The position numbers and the translations under genes were made by a program. DNA of 32,200 bases from contig CAXKVR010000253.1 of the NCBI GenBank assembly GCA_964058845.1, positions 1 through 32,200 on the forward strand, read 5' to 3'. Below are positions 1-10,434 of the stretch, in pieces (the first letter of the stretch is position 1; each line of letters opens with the position of its first letter). The stretch is from Carex sylvatica. Lineage: Eukaryota; Streptophyta; Magnoliopsida; Poales; Cyperaceae. The notes under the pieces are model-generated. The model did not search any database. It was not told where the DNA came from and worked only from the letters and a program-made list of their open reading frames with translations.

Positions 1-26
1 ATTCGGATCGCAGTAGATTTGTTTCC
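1..26. mobile_element. Right end of a short MITE cut by the window edge
   Basis: These bases match the right terminus of the MITE at 17261-17459 (GATCGCAGTAGATTTGTTTCC here, with a few differences there). The sister repeat copy at about 9784 lacks this sequence and continues directly into the shared ATATTGTAGTTCAGCAG segment, so this looks like an insertion. Only the end is visible, so length and left target site cannot be seen. Confidence 0.55.
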
Positions 27-750
27 GAAATATTGTAGTTCAGCAGAAGGTTCCAAACTAAATAAGGGAAAAACAATCCAACGGTCGGGCTTTATGACAT
101 GTTGATCAAAAGTCAAATTTTAACGCATCCTAAATTTCCTGTGAGATTTGATGGTCAACTTTTCCGGAATTAATTTGTTAGTTTACTGTACGTACGTACC
201 ACGTGCAGGTGTCCCCACCTTTGCTTCGTTTTGTTTTCTCAACATTTTCACCAGAAAACAGAAAATATCCCTTCATGTTTCCTCATTTATCTTGTCGACT
301 ATGTATCCAGAGATTGTCTCCTTCCTCCTTCACCGCCCTGCTCCAGCGCACATGCCTCTATCTCACCATTTAGCTTTCCTTGAACCGATTCTTCATGTAA
401 TGGAATTAAGGTCCAATTAATCAAGTACCGGAACGTGTAGAATGAGATCTGAGAAATGTGAATTGGTCAGTTTTGTCAATTCAGTTCAATTTGTTTTCTA
501 GTTTAATTTAAAGTGAATTTTGTACGCTAAAAGTACGAAACAAATTTAGTACTGAGTTATGTACCGTGCCAGCTTGTTTACAGTTCGTTCTCTGCCTAGC
601 AATTTCACAATTTAGTCCCTAATTAATGCAAGGAAATATGCTAAATATTTACAAGTCTTTTCCAGTAGTACCAAACAACCAATGTCAGAATATATAGCAT
701 GAAGGTCTATAGTACCAATGTCAAAAACAACATTAACAACGTCAGGAAGT
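27..750 (+). repeat. Complex repeat, copy 1 (partial)
   Basis: This is non-coding DNA belonging to an unnamed dispersed or tandem repeat. Positions 28-175 closely match 9786-9948, 200-420 match parts of 10600-10870 and 13680-13830, and 459-660 match 3060-3260 and 11670-11880. Open frames inside it (for example 148-420) differ between copies by frameshifts, so they are not conserved proteins. No transposase, polymerase or terminal repeat was recognised. Confidence 0.7.
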
Positions 751-1439
751 TTCAAACTAACATAGATACCGAAATTTTAATTAGTATTTTAATAAATTTA
801 AATTCAAAAGTACTCGGTTCTTTTAAAAAACTTAAAACATATTTAGTAGGCAGATCTGAATCTATGTACATGCTATGTTTTGAAAATTTAAAAAAGACTG
901 GATACCTGAATTTTTTTTTTTTAATGCTTATAAAAAAATCGTCCATACATATAAATTAATTTTTACGATAATAAACAAGCCAACAGTGGGCTGCTTGACA
1001 TGCTGAAAAGGAAAGGAAAAAATCAATTTTCTCGCATACTAATTTCGGAATTCATTTTTCTTGTCAGACTGTACGTGTGTCCCCCACCATTTCCATCTTC
1101 ATTTTATTTTTTCAACTTTTCCATCCGAAAACACAAATATCATTCATGTTTCCTTGTCTCCCAATTGGTGATCTTCATCATGTTTTCTCATATTTCTTGT
1201 ACTTCCAGCTGAGATTGTCTCTTACTTCTTCCAGCTGAAATCTCCTCATTTTAAGAATTTAGGTGGTGTTTGGTTGTGGCCTAAAGTTAAGCAGGCCTAA
1301 ATAGCTATTCCAACTTAGGCCAATGTAAATTATTCATGTTTGGTTGAGACCTAAAATTAAACCATAACTTAAAGTATTCCTTGTTTGGTTAGAGTTGATG
1401 GAGGACTAAAGTTTTGAAAGCCTAAATTGATTAATTATT

Positions 1440-2660
1440 TATAATAAGATACTAATTATATAATATTACTATATTAATAATAACTGTAATATATTATATT
1501 ATTATTATAAAATTTATTTAATATATTAATAATATAAAATATTAATTATATAATAATAAAATACTAATTATATAATTATAAATTATAAATTAATAATAAA
1601 TAAAAATAAAAATATTCTAATTATATAATCTTATTAAAATAATTATTAATAAATTAACAATATAAAATATTAATTATATAATTATATATTAATAATAAGA
1701 TACTAATTATATAATATTATTATATTAATAACAACTATAATATATTATAATATTATTATAATAATAATTTACTATATTAACAATATTAATTATTAATTAT
1801 ATAATTATAAATTAATAATAATTATTAATAATAAGATACTAATTATATAATATTAATATATTAATAACAACTATAATATATTATAATATTATTATAATGA
1901 TGATGTACTATATTAACAATATTAATTATTAATTATTAGTTATATAATTATTAATTAATAATAATTATTAATAATAAGATACTAATTATATAATATTATT
2001 ATAATAATTATTTAATATATTAACAATATAACATATTAATTATATAGTTACATATTAATAATTATTAATAATAATTATGAATAAGAAAATACTAATTATA
2101 TAATATTAATATATTATATTATTATTATAATAATTATTTAATATATTAACAATATAACATATTAATTATATAGTTACATATTAATAATAATTATGAATAA
2201 GAAAATACTAATTATATAATATTAATATATTTTATTATTATAATTATTATTTAATATATTAACAATATAACATATTAATTATATAGTGACATATTAATAA
2301 TAATTATGAATAAGAAAATACTAATTATATAATATTAATATATTATATTATTATTATAATAATTATTGAATATATTAACATTATAGGATATTAATTATAT
2401 AGTTATATATAGTTAATAAGATACTAATTACATAATATTAATATATTACTAATAACTATACTATATTACAATATTATATAATACTTATTTAATATATTAA
2501 TATTAATTATTAATAAAAAGATATTAATTATATAATATTATTATAATAATTATTTAATATATTAACAATATAAGATATTAATTATATAATTATATACTAA
2601 TAATAATAATTATTAATAATAAACTAATTATATATAAATAAAATATTATTATAATCATTC
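1440..2660. repeat. AT-rich tandem array inside the MITE
   Basis: About ten degenerate units of roughly 107-143 bp, marked by the recurring phrase ATAAGATACTAATTATA or ATAAGAAAATACTAATTATA at about 1445, 1696, 1831, 1974, 2081, 2197, 2310 and 2416. The three units around 2079-2420 are the most alike, with spacings of about 116, 113 and 107 bp. The unit is nearly pure A/T. It is probably a minisatellite expansion within the element. Confidence 0.75.
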
Positions 2661-2684
2661 AAGTTAGGCCATGGGATGGAATAA

Positions 2685-2714
2685 AGTTAAACCACCATGT
2701 GAGGTGGTTTAACT
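2685..2714. repeat. Perfect 12-bp inverted repeat (hairpin)
   Basis: AGTTAAACCACC and its exact reverse complement GGTGGTTTAACT are separated by six bases. It lies in the right subterminal part of the 1262-2832 MITE. Subterminal hairpins of this kind are common in non-autonomous DNA transposons; any binding role is inference. Confidence 0.7.
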
Positions 2715-3649
2715 TAGGCCGGCCTAAAGATCGGCTTATGCCATCTTAGTCCGGCTCAATTAAGGCACGTTTGGTGGAATAACAGTGGCCTAAAGCCTTT
2801 ATTCCACCTTTAGTCCACAACCAAACATGGGGTTAGTGTACTTAATTAATTAGTTAATCTTAATTTAGTAGTTTTGCAGATTGACTAAATATTGGTTGTA
2901 CATTCACTAACATGGCCTGCTGGAACTTAAAATGTTAAATCTGGTACAGCCATATCAGTTCTAATTGAACTGAGACTTGGAAGCTAGTAATGGGTTTCTC
3001 TTCGGAATGCAATAATGAGACAAATGTGTGAATGAAGAGATCGTACCGAGTTATGTCAATATGAAACAAATTTTGTCAATAGAGTTCTATTTGTTATCCA
3101 GTTTAATATGAAGTGAACTTTGTACGGTAAAAATATGAAACAAATTTAGTACTGAGTTATGTACCGTGCCAGCTTGTTTACAGTTCGTTTCCTACCCAGC
3201 TATTTTTCAATTTAGTCCCTATGACCAGGAAATATGCTAATATTTACAAGGCCCTTCCACTTGTACAAATGTCAGATAGTAGCAAATTTGTAGTACCAAT
3301 GCCAAAAACCACATTTACAACTTGACATATAAAGATAATAGGACGTCACTAGCTAGTACTATGCATTTTTAGATTGATAGTATGATTTTGATACCAATCG
3401 GAGTTCTAAACATAAAACCGCGATCAATCACAACTGCAAGCTCATTACATAAAAAGAATAGTCGAAAATATATTAAAGATCAATCCTTCATATTTTATAG
3501 ATTCATAATGGCGTTAGTGTGCTAAATCGAAATCCTAAAACAAATATTTGTTCTAGTATTATACTCAAAGCTAACATGTACAATTTTAAATTTTCTAATA
3601 TTAAAAAAAGTACGATCCTACTACAAGCGATGTCATCAACCACGCAGTA

Positions 3650-4120
3650 TATACTATGTAGTCAGTAGTATCACACATGCGGGCGAGCATAGAGTTCTAG
3701 AACACATACCTCTTCAATTATATGGACCGAGATTCGACAATGTCAGCTCTTGTGTCACCCTTGTGCCTCGCTTCGCAAGCTATGATCTAAAAGGAGAAAA
3801 GATCCAATGCTAGGTGCACGACTTTCTCCTCCTAGTTCGAATCCATTGAAGCTCGTCTCACAATCACAACACTTGAATTGATCTATGGCAAGCTCAAATC
3901 AACACAACTTCACACCAAATCACTCGACTAGCTCGTCACAAGGAAAGGAGAGATGGGGATGGGCTCACACAAGGCTGATCAGCCTAGAGGTGGTGTGGTG
4001 GTGAACTGACAACCGACTGCCAAGGCTCACGGCGGCGGAGGCGGACGACGTATTGATTCGGATCCAAAGGGGATCGGTTATGGTGGATCGGATCTAGATC
4101 GGAGATGAAGAAATTTCAAA
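3650..4120. other. GC-richer island, unassigned
   Basis: Base composition rises clearly here compared with the flanks, including a GGCGGCGGAGGCGG run near 4030. No long open frame exists on either strand and no protein family was recognised. On the minus strand a GTATGT donor-like site follows a GAGG context near 3710, so an old exon or gene fragment is possible but unproven. The rest of the stretch from 3480 to 5023 is AT-rich with no gene seen. Confidence 0.3.
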
Positions 4121-5023
4121 TGGGCGTAATTTTTTGTTTGAGTGTCCGAATTTAGCGGTCAACCCCATTCAGAAAAAACAGGAGGAGATCTACATATGTT
4201 TTGATGGTTACTTGGAATTGTATTTTTTAGAGCCAAGAAATAAAGAAAAGGGTTTCAAAACTTAAGTTTAAGTTTTCAATTAAATTATTTTCTTTCTAAT
4301 TTTCTATTTTGTACTCCTTTACAATATTTTTTTATAGACATTGTTAATGTAAATATATAAAGTATCAAATCTTAACTTTTTGTTGTAGTCTGAACAGAAA
4401 TAGTAAGAAATTTGCTCATGTAACAATTTGTATATTGTAATTGCAAATGGTGTATATAATGGTAAATGCAGTTCTTTTGGTACGAGTTGTGTTTAAATTC
4501 ACTATTGTTTTTAATATAGCATTTTTTATATATTGGTAAATATAGTATTTTTGGTATGAATTCAGATCTAAGGTAACTAACTGTATTTTAAAAAATAGAT
4601 ATATATGAATCATACAAGGTTTTTTTAATTGAAACCATATAGATTGGTATTTTCATATATGATTGGTATACTCATATATCATCGGTATTATTCTTAACCT
4701 TGTGCATCCTCCTCAAAATCATTCACACTTTCTGTATAGCTCAATTTAACCTTTTTCATATTTGGCATTTAATGTAGCGACGTCGTTCTTAATGCCAAGA
4801 AGTACAAATATCTCGGCTAGGAAATGGAAAAGAAATCTGAAGAAGTAATCACAACAAAGAGTTGATAAACCCTCTTCTCGTGGATATTAACTCATGCACA
4901 TAATAAAAAGTTACTGCGAATTTGTCAAAAAAACTACATAATATAAAAACATGCAAAGGAAACTATAGATATAGCTAATATATAATAGCTTGATGCAAAT
5001 TGCTATATTCTCAACCGATGACT

Positions 5024-5875
5024 CTAACTTGAGGATATTCCAGTGATGAATGCATGTGGAGACAAAGGCGACAATGGTGGCAAGTTAAGAAGTTCCCCCC
5101 AGTCTAAACAATCGATACCTGTCCAGCTGGACGGTGTATGCATTCTATCAACCTCTAACTCTACCGACTTCTCTTTCTTTTGTTTCTTTGCCACCTCTGA
5201 ATCTGCTTCATCATGTCTCTTCCTCTTCAAAGGCTCGGTTTGCTGCTCGGCGTGAAATTGTGCTGAATCAATATTGTCAAACACTGATTCAGCCCATGAA
5301 CCCAACTGATCATCTTCGATTGTCAAGTTCTGACCCCAGTCAAAACTGTCCTGTGATTCATCAGATGATGATGTGTTCATGGTTGTGATATTATCAGTAA
5401 ATTTACCAACACAGTTGGTATTTTTTACAGCCAAGATCACTGGTTCACCACTACAGCCGATCTCATTGGGGAAGTTAAGTATTGCCTTTGACCCCCGCAT
5501 TCGAAAAGCTGCCAGGTCATATGCCCTAGCCGCCTCAATAGCTGTGTCATATGTACCAAGCCATATCCGTGAGCCCCGTTTTTTCGAGTCTCGGATCTCA
5601 GCAGCATACTTGCCCCATGGTCTCCGCCTTACACCACGGAATTTTATCTTCTCCTCTTGGTCTGGCTGCGCAGCCCAATCAAAGGTTTCTACTTGTGGTA
5701 GAGATACAGTTAGTGAAAACTCGTTTCGCATCGGAGACGGTTGACCGCCGAATTGGAGTACGGTTACAGCTGGATCGGTTGGCTCAGATTTAAATACCAT
5801 ATCGAGATATGCTTCGTCGAGGAGGTGATATCTGATAAAGTCGAGTGAACTACCATAGTCATCGTTGGAAGCCAT
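5024..5875 (-). CDS. ERF group IX transcription factor (ERF5/ERF6-like), 283 aa
   Basis: Nuclear AP2/ERF factor expected to bind GCC-box promoters. Residue numbers count from the ATG at 5875. An N-terminal motif [11 protein letters not shown] lies near residues 11-21 and an acidic SEPTDPAV segment near 30-37. The single AP2 domain spans about 78-139 and has [18 protein letters not shown] and [16 protein letters not shown], with the Ala and Asp typical of the ERF subfamily. A bipartite basic stretch (KRKRH then KKQKKEK, 217-236) is a likely nuclear signal. The C-terminus has LDWGELL followed by [10 protein letters not shown] (265-274), matching the paired Ser-Pro tail phosphorylated by MPK3/MPK6 in Arabidopsis ERF6. 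The frame stays open upstream to 5917, but only with TTG there; the ATG at 5875 is the first in frame and aligns with the paralogue at 19803-20585. No intron is needed, as usual for group IX. The exact orthologue is uncertain. Confidence 0.95.
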   Translation of the reverse strand: MASNDDYGSSLDFIRYHLLDEAYLDMVFKSEPTDPAVTVLQFGGQPSPMRNEFSLTVSLPQVETFDWAAQPDQEEKIKFRGVRRRPWGKYAAEIRDSKKRGSRIWLGTYDTAIEAARAYDLAAFRMRGSKAILNFPNEIGCSGEPVILAVKNTNCVGKFTDNITTMNTSSSDESQDSFDWGQNLTIEDDQLGSWAESVFDNIDSAQFHAEQQTEPLKRKRHDEADSEVAKKQKKEKSVELEVDRMHTPSSWTGIDCLDWGELLNLPPLSPLSPHAFITGISSS

Positions 5876-6005
5876 GAGCTTCACAGGTTGGAGATTACTA
5901 GAGAAACAGAGGAACAAACGACAGAAACAATTTTGTTTTTCTATTAGTTAGTTTTGTTCTTAGAACAATGTATTTGTTGGTTAAATAAAGGGGGCAAATG
6001 TGTTG

Positions 6006-6013
6006 TATTTATA
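6006..6013 (-). promoter_or_regulatory. TATA box of the 5024-5875 ERF gene
   Basis: TATAAATA on the minus strand, preceded by CCCT and about 130 bp upstream of the ATG. The expected transcription start about 30 bp downstream gives a roughly 100-base leader with no upstream ATG. The second ERF gene has an equivalent box in a similar context. Confidence 0.65.
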
Positions 6014-6057
6014 AGGGAAGAACATCAGAATTTAACCTGTGAAAGCTACCTGGCATG

Positions 6058-6063
6058 TTGACT
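6058..6063 (+). promoter_or_regulatory. W-box-like TTGACT near the ERF promoter
   Basis: TTGACT matches the WRKY-binding core and lies about 45 bp upstream of the TATA box. The motif is short and occurs by chance, so a role in stress or elicitor control is only suggested by position. Confidence 0.3.
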
Positions 6064-6870
6064 AAGCAGACAACAAAATAGGATGGATTAATTAAGTCGA
6101 CGATGACAATGTTGTTAGCTCCACGATTCAAGCACAAGGAATTAACTAATTAAGTAATAATAATAAATGCACCCTTTGTATTGTTGAATAAAATTTTACT
6201 TATTAGTGGTATGTAATGTTAAATGCTCAAACAGTTGTGGTGATATTTGAGGTACTGGCATGATATTTGAAAGATTATGAACTTGGTATAGCTCGAACTT
6301 GAAATATTTTGAACAGAAAATAAAGCGAAAAACATATACGAATTGCAAAAATAATAATAATAACAATTACTAAATAATATTCTGTTTAAATTTGAAAGGG
6401 TCTTATTTAAATGGTCAATAGTCAATACGGCCACTTAATTATGAACCAGTTTGACTTGGCCTGGTCTGTACGCAGTTACGTGAATTAATTTCGTTTGTAA
6501 ACCCAACGTCTCTATCTATTAGTTGGTTTTTTTGCCATTATTGTCGAAATATTAATTCACCTACTAGCTGCTTAGAGAAGATATTGAACAGAGCTGGTTT
6601 GATCTCACACAGTGCACTAGTCATATTTTTTTTCACAAGCATATAGATCACTGTCAATATTTTTATCCTGATAAACTTATCCGGAACTAGTTATCTTTTA
6701 GCTTGTTAAAATTACGGTAGGTTTTGCAGGGGTAAATATATTGACAGAGCTGATTTGACTTTATACAACACAACAGTTATACATGTTTTAATATTGAATT
6801 TTTGTTGGTGTGTTGTATGAAGCAAAACAGTTTTGTTAATAGTTTTATCTGTTTGAAGACTTAATTACAA
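6064..6870. other. AT-rich upstream region, no gene seen
   Basis: This is the distal 5' flank of the first ERF gene. It contains short AT-rich runs and no supported gene, repeat pair or RNA. Confidence 0.5.
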
Positions 6871-7775
6871 GTAGGGCTGGCAAAAAAAACTCGTAGCTCG
6901 TGGATTGCTCGTGACTCACCTCTAACTCGCTCGATAGTGGACCGAGTTATTAACGAGTCAGCTCGGACCAAAATAAACAAGCTGAGTCAGAGATCAGCTC
7001 AGTTATTTTGTGTTAATTTATATGTTGTATGAATTTAATTGTATGAATTGATTTGGTTGTTGCATGAATTTATAATATTTAGTGGACTGTTGCATGAATT
7101 GGCTTGGTTGTTGCATTTATTTCTATATAAGCAAAGCTAGGGTGTGATGTGCTCATCAAGAGAGTTTGGTGAGCACAACTCCAAAAGTATATTGGATCAA
7201 CGTCAAACGCCGAATCTCAACCGTTGAAATCCATGTACTTCATGAGTGATGCATATACATGCAAAATTTTAAAAGTTTCGAGTTTATTTACTACACGGTC
7301 AAGTGGTCAAAAAAATAAAAAAAATTGAATATATAAAATAACTTATAAATTAATTTATAAAATATTCATTTTTCTTTTACCGCTTGACCGTGTAGCAAAT
7401 AAACTCGAAACTTTCAAAATTTTACATATACATGCATCATTCATGAAGTACATGGATTTCAACAGTTTAGATTTGACGTTTGAAGTCAATTCGATGAACT
7501 TTTGGAGTTGTGCTCACCAAACTCTCTTGATGAGCACATCACACCCTAACTTTACTCTATTTTATATATTTGAATTTGTATAACAGCAGCCCAATAAAGT
7601 CCAGTAAGCTAGCTCGTCAGCTAACTCGCGAGCTCAGGCTGACTTGTCACAAGCTGAGCCAAGACTTTTGACTCGGGAGACCTAGGTCCAGCTTGCTCGG
7701 TCCAAGATCGAACCAGAATTAACAAGCTGGGTCAAGGCTCAGCTCAGTCCGAACCAGCTAGTTGAAGTATTCTTT
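6871..7775. mobile_element. GCTCG-rich repeat, probable hAT-type non-autonomous element
   Basis: It begins near TAGGGCTGGCAAAAAA and is dense in CTCG/GCTCG words on both flanks (6890-7010 and 7600-7760), with TTGCATGAATT repeats between. Starts of the type GGGCTGGCAAA followed by GAGCTCG words are familiar in plant non-autonomous hAT-like repeats. The right end was not defined and no target duplication was found. A separate MITE (7129-7557) sits inside. Confidence 0.4.
7129..7557. mobile_element. Palindromic MITE, divergent relative of the 12480 family
   Basis: The two halves form a long inverted repeat: CTAGGGTGTGATGTGCTCAT on the left is matched inverted on the right, and the arms continue to about 7310 and 7380. 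The subterminal core (CAACCGTTGAAATCC, GAGTGATGC, GGTCAAGTGGTCAAAAAA) is shared with the MITEs at 12480, 14337 and 16822, but the outer 30 bp differ. No clean target duplication is visible, perhaps through decay. Confidence 0.65.
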
Positions 7776-7948
7776 ATAAATAATCAATTATATACGATCG
7801 ACTTATAAAATGTCATAGGGTTGAATATTTTTTTTCTCTTTTGACAAGGATGTATGCAAGATAAACGCTATTTAAATGAGGGTAGGGTCGAAGCTTCGTT
7901 AAATTTGCAAAATAGCTGATTTGACCCATCAGTCATTGGTCTAACAGT

Positions 7949-8168
7949 GGATCAATAGAATTATTGCAATTTGCTGGTGGCTGTGGAGGAGCAGGAACGA
8001 ATGAGGTGAGCGAATGAGGTGTGAAGTTTTGGGTAGGAAAATTTTGCAGGATGGGGCTTTATGGTTTGCATACTGTTGAGTGAGTCCTGGGCTGAGGGCT
8101 TGTTGTAATTTATTTTATTTTCTGTACCCCTTGACAGCCGCTGTCAAGTTTCTCAAAAAAAAAAAAAA
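7949..8168 (+). mobile_element. 5'-truncated retro-insert with poly(A) and 16-bp target duplication
   Basis: A 220-bp insert ends in a run of about 14 A and is flanked by exact direct repeats TCATTGGTCTAACAGT at 7933-7948 and 8169-8184. This is the signature of LINE-mediated insertion. The body is GC-richer than its flanks but has no long frame, so the source could be a LINE 3' end, a SINE or a processed transcript. Its 3' end does not match the LINE tails at 10989 or 14986. Confidence 0.75.
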
Positions 8169-8184
8169 TCATTGGTCTAACAGT

Positions 8185-8450
8185 TGACCCATCAATTTGA
8201 TTGATTGACAATCCCTAATTATTTTTACACGACACCATCATGACCATCATCCAATCATATGGTTTATTATTTTCGCATCTTGCAAAGTTGCAATAGTATA
8301 ATATTTTTTTTCTGCTACTTTAATTTTTCACCCATTTTAGTAAGAAACTACCAATCATATGGTCATGAAATTGGACCCTGAACTTCAAAAATCTCACAAC
8401 TACTTTTTTACCCCTGAACTTCATGATGCAAAATAAATTAAAGGAAATAG
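8185..8450. other. AT-rich spacer, nothing recognised
   Basis: No open frame, repeat pair or RNA was recognised. The phrase CCAATCATATGGT occurs twice (near 8250 and 8350). Confidence 0.4.
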
Positions 8451-8700
8451 GAACTACTTTAGCTCTAAGCTCATTGGTTATTTAAATTACAACAATTAAT
8501 TAAATATGTAATCTAGTAGATTATAATTAAAAAAAAAAAATCCGTCTTAACAGAAAATGCAATTCAGTAGACTAATTCAACTCCAGTAACAGTAATAGGC
8601 CATGTAAGTCAAATAATTAAACAGAAGAATTAATAGTGCCTAGAGTTATTTTATAAACATCAGTTGGTCACTTAATTAATTCTCAAAACTGAAGAACTTA

Positions 8701-8840
8701 CATTTGATCTAGTGGCAAAATTAATTAACGTCCTTTATTTGAGAAGTCACAGGTTCGAAATCCGAATGAGTAATTCCTAATGAATATTAAAAAATAATTT
8801 GGTGACTTAACCCTTACCTTTACTCAAAATAAATAAATTC
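8701..8840 (+). mobile_element. tRNA-derived SINE-like element
   Basis: An A-box-like TTTGATCTAGTGGCAAA (about 8704) is followed about 30 bp later by a B-box-like GGTTCGAAATCC (8752-8763). A body and an A-rich tail ending near AAATAAATAAATTC follow. Related copies lie at 13018-13150, in truncated form at about 9975-10060, and more diverged at about 21597-21715. It has no tRNA cloverleaf, so it is not a tRNA gene. Confidence 0.55.
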
Positions 8841-9049
8841 AAAATTGATGACTAGTGACTGATTTTATAATTATGATTCTCTAACATGCTACTAGCATTG
8901 TACCCGTGCGTTGCAGAAACATATTATTTTATTATAAAATATTATAAAATGAAGAAGATCAAGCATTTCATTATTTCATTATTTGTGTGACCTTTTTGAA
9001 AACCAACCGTTCAAATATGTGCTGCACAAATCTCAAAGCAATAATAATA

Positions 9050-9410
9050 CGAACGATACGGATACAGTGATACGGTAATTTTCAAAAATGAAGGATACAA
9101 TACGGCTATTGATATATATATATATATATAGATATATATATATATATTTTTTTATTATTTTATATATGATATTTATATAATTATAATTTAAATCAAATTT
9201 GTAAAAAAAAATAGTTAAATATTATATTTATCTACAAGATAACACATGTGAACTCTAGTGTAGTGGTAAGAATTTTGGCACCAACAGAACCCAACTGGGT
9301 TCGAATCCCACTTTCAGTAGAAAAAAAGGGTGCGCGGTCCACAAGTGCCGGCCGGTGCACGGTCTACGGGCGCTGGAATCATATGCGGCGCGACCAGTGC
9401 ATGCTTAAAT
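9050..9410 (+). mobile_element. Truncated member of the GGATACG / tRNA-like family
   Basis: It opens with GATACGGATACAGTGATACG, passes through a TA-repeat and an AT-rich stretch matching 23900-24100 (inverted), and reaches a tRNA-like block. That block has an A-box-like TAGTGTAGTGGTAAG (9256-9270) and a near-perfect B box GGTTCGAATCC (9298-9308). A GC-rich segment follows. Both the CTATGTT start and the iteron-rich right part of the complete copy (23555-24137) are missing. The 9330-9563 frame lies in this repeat and is not a gene. Confidence 0.55.
9109..9146. repeat. (TA)n microsatellite
   Basis: Nearly pure TA dinucleotides with two G interruptions, lying inside the truncated GGATACG-family element. 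Confidence 0.85.
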
Positions 9411-10231
9411 GTTGAAGCGCATAATTTGAAAAATTCGTTTATGTGTGATCTTAAAATTCAACGGCTGAGAATCATTTCGAAAAAAAAAAATAATAATAAA
9501 TTAAAACCCTTGCAAGATCTAGACATTAAGCTCCTTAATAAGGAGGAGAGATTATTAGCGTGATTAAATTGACCAAAGGAATGATTAATTGAGCAAAAAT
9601 ATAAAAATTAAAGGTACTGATTGGAAACAAAAAATAAATTGGTCCTATATAGATTTATTGTCAGGACGAATAATAGTATATTTGTTCTAATAAAAGAGAG
9701 TGAGTTGTTACCACCAGTTTAATTAAGAAACCATAAATTTCTTTCTAGATACCAAACTACAAGTTTATAAGATAAAAAAGCGAATAAATATTGTAGTTCA
9801 GCAGGAGGTTCCAAGCTAAATAAGGGAAAATCAATCCAACGGTTGGGCTTATTGACATGTTGATCAAAAGTCAAAACAAAGAAAAAAGTCAAATTTTAAC
9901 GCATCCTAAATTTCCTGTGACATTTGATGGTCAACTTTTCCGTAATCCATTTTTTTAGTCTAATTAATTTACTCAAATGGTAGCTTAGTAGATATTAAAA
10001 CATTTGGGTGGCTTAAACTCTCAACTTTACTAAAAAAAACAAAAACAAAAACAAAAAAATCTTTGAAACTGATGACTGATCTTGACTGATTTTAGAATTA
10101 TGATTATCTTACAGTGTTATTATTAGGATGATTAATTAACCGAAGGAATGATTAATTGTGCAAAATGTGAAGGTACTGATTGGAAAAAAAAAGAATTGGT
10201 TCTATATATATTTGTTATCTGGACGAATAAT

Positions 10232-10434
10232 AGTATATTTATTAAAGATATTGAAGATTACCCAAATCAACAACAGGATCACTGACAATGTGCAATTATA
10301 TAGCTGTTTACCTTTCTAATTAACAACAGGATCACTAACAAAACCAAATCTGTCACTATGTAATTACAGATTGTCAGTGATCCTTTTGTTGATTTTGATA
10401 ATCTTTAATATCTTTAATAAGAATTTTTTTTCGT
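10232..10434. repeat. Inverted duplication (about 65-bp arms)
   Basis: The segment TTATTAAAGATATTGAAGAT onward (10232-10300) recurs inverted at about 10366-10434, including CAACAACAGGATCACTGACA-type sequence. In copy 5 (13335-13450) the same bases run in one orientation only. Copy 4 therefore probably holds a local inverted duplication. Confidence 0.7.

Larger units (their letters stand above)
1262..2832. mobile_element. Tourist-like MITE (about 1.57 kb) with TTA target duplication
   Basis: The ends are inverted copies of TGTTTGGTTGTGGCCTAAAG (TGTTTGGTTGTGGACTAAAG on the right, read inverted). TTA sits directly outside both ends (1259-1261 and 2833-2835). TTA duplications and TGTTTGGTT-type termini fit PIF/Harbinger (Tourist) non-autonomous elements. 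The outermost five bases differ between the two ends. Subterminal GGCC/GCCTAAA motifs recur on both sides. The interior is almost entirely an AT-rich tandem array, which makes the element much longer than a usual MITE. No transposase frame is present. Confidence 0.65.
975..3480 (+). repeat. Complex repeat, copy 2, split by a MITE
   Basis: The copy starts with the shared GGGCTGCTTGACATGCTGAAA segment family near 985 and runs to about 1258. It is interrupted by the MITE at 1262-2832 and resumes at 2836 with the AGTTTTGCAGATTGACTAAA region. From 3060 it follows copies 1 and 4 closely, ending near the AGCTCATTACATAAA segment at about 3440. No gene is visible. Short open frames such as 1000-1212 are not conserved in the other copies. 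Confidence 0.65.
8892..9551. mobile_element. Helitron-like insertion between A and T
   Basis: Compared with the sister copy at about 13195-13215, 660 bp are inserted exactly between GCTA and TTATTAG. The left end carries CTAGCATTGTACCCGTGCGT, a start often seen in plant Helitrons. The right end carries a short hairpin, CTCCTTAATAAGGAG. Insertion between A and T without target duplication fits Helitrons, but the expected terminal TC and CTRR are not exact. The insert includes a piece of the GGATACG/tRNA-like family (9050-9410). Confidence 0.4.
8451..9960 (+). repeat. Complex repeat, copy 3, split by a Helitron-like insert
   Basis: 8456-8891 matches 12299-13205, including the same SINE-like insertion at the same place. 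The copy is interrupted at 8892-9551 and resumes with TTATTAG, then follows the 10110-10290 and 13210-13330 sequence. 9786-9948 matches copy 1 at 28-175. Non-coding throughout. Confidence 0.7.

Noticed and set aside
148..420. 90-codon frame starting MVNFSG, with similar starts at 10584 and 13647
   Set aside because: It lies in the complex repeat. The sister copies diverge by frameshifts after the first residues, so it is not a conserved protein.
752..946. 64-codon frames on both strands near 700-960
   Set aside because: They overlap each other in AT-rich DNA with A/T runs, and nothing suggests coding.
5876..5917. N-terminal extension of the first ERF by 14 residues
   Set aside because: The extended frame begins with TTG, not ATG. 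The ATG at 5875 aligns with the paralogue's start.
9256..9310. tRNA gene
   Set aside because: A and B box words are good, but there is no acceptor stem or cloverleaf and the sequence is part of a repeated element.
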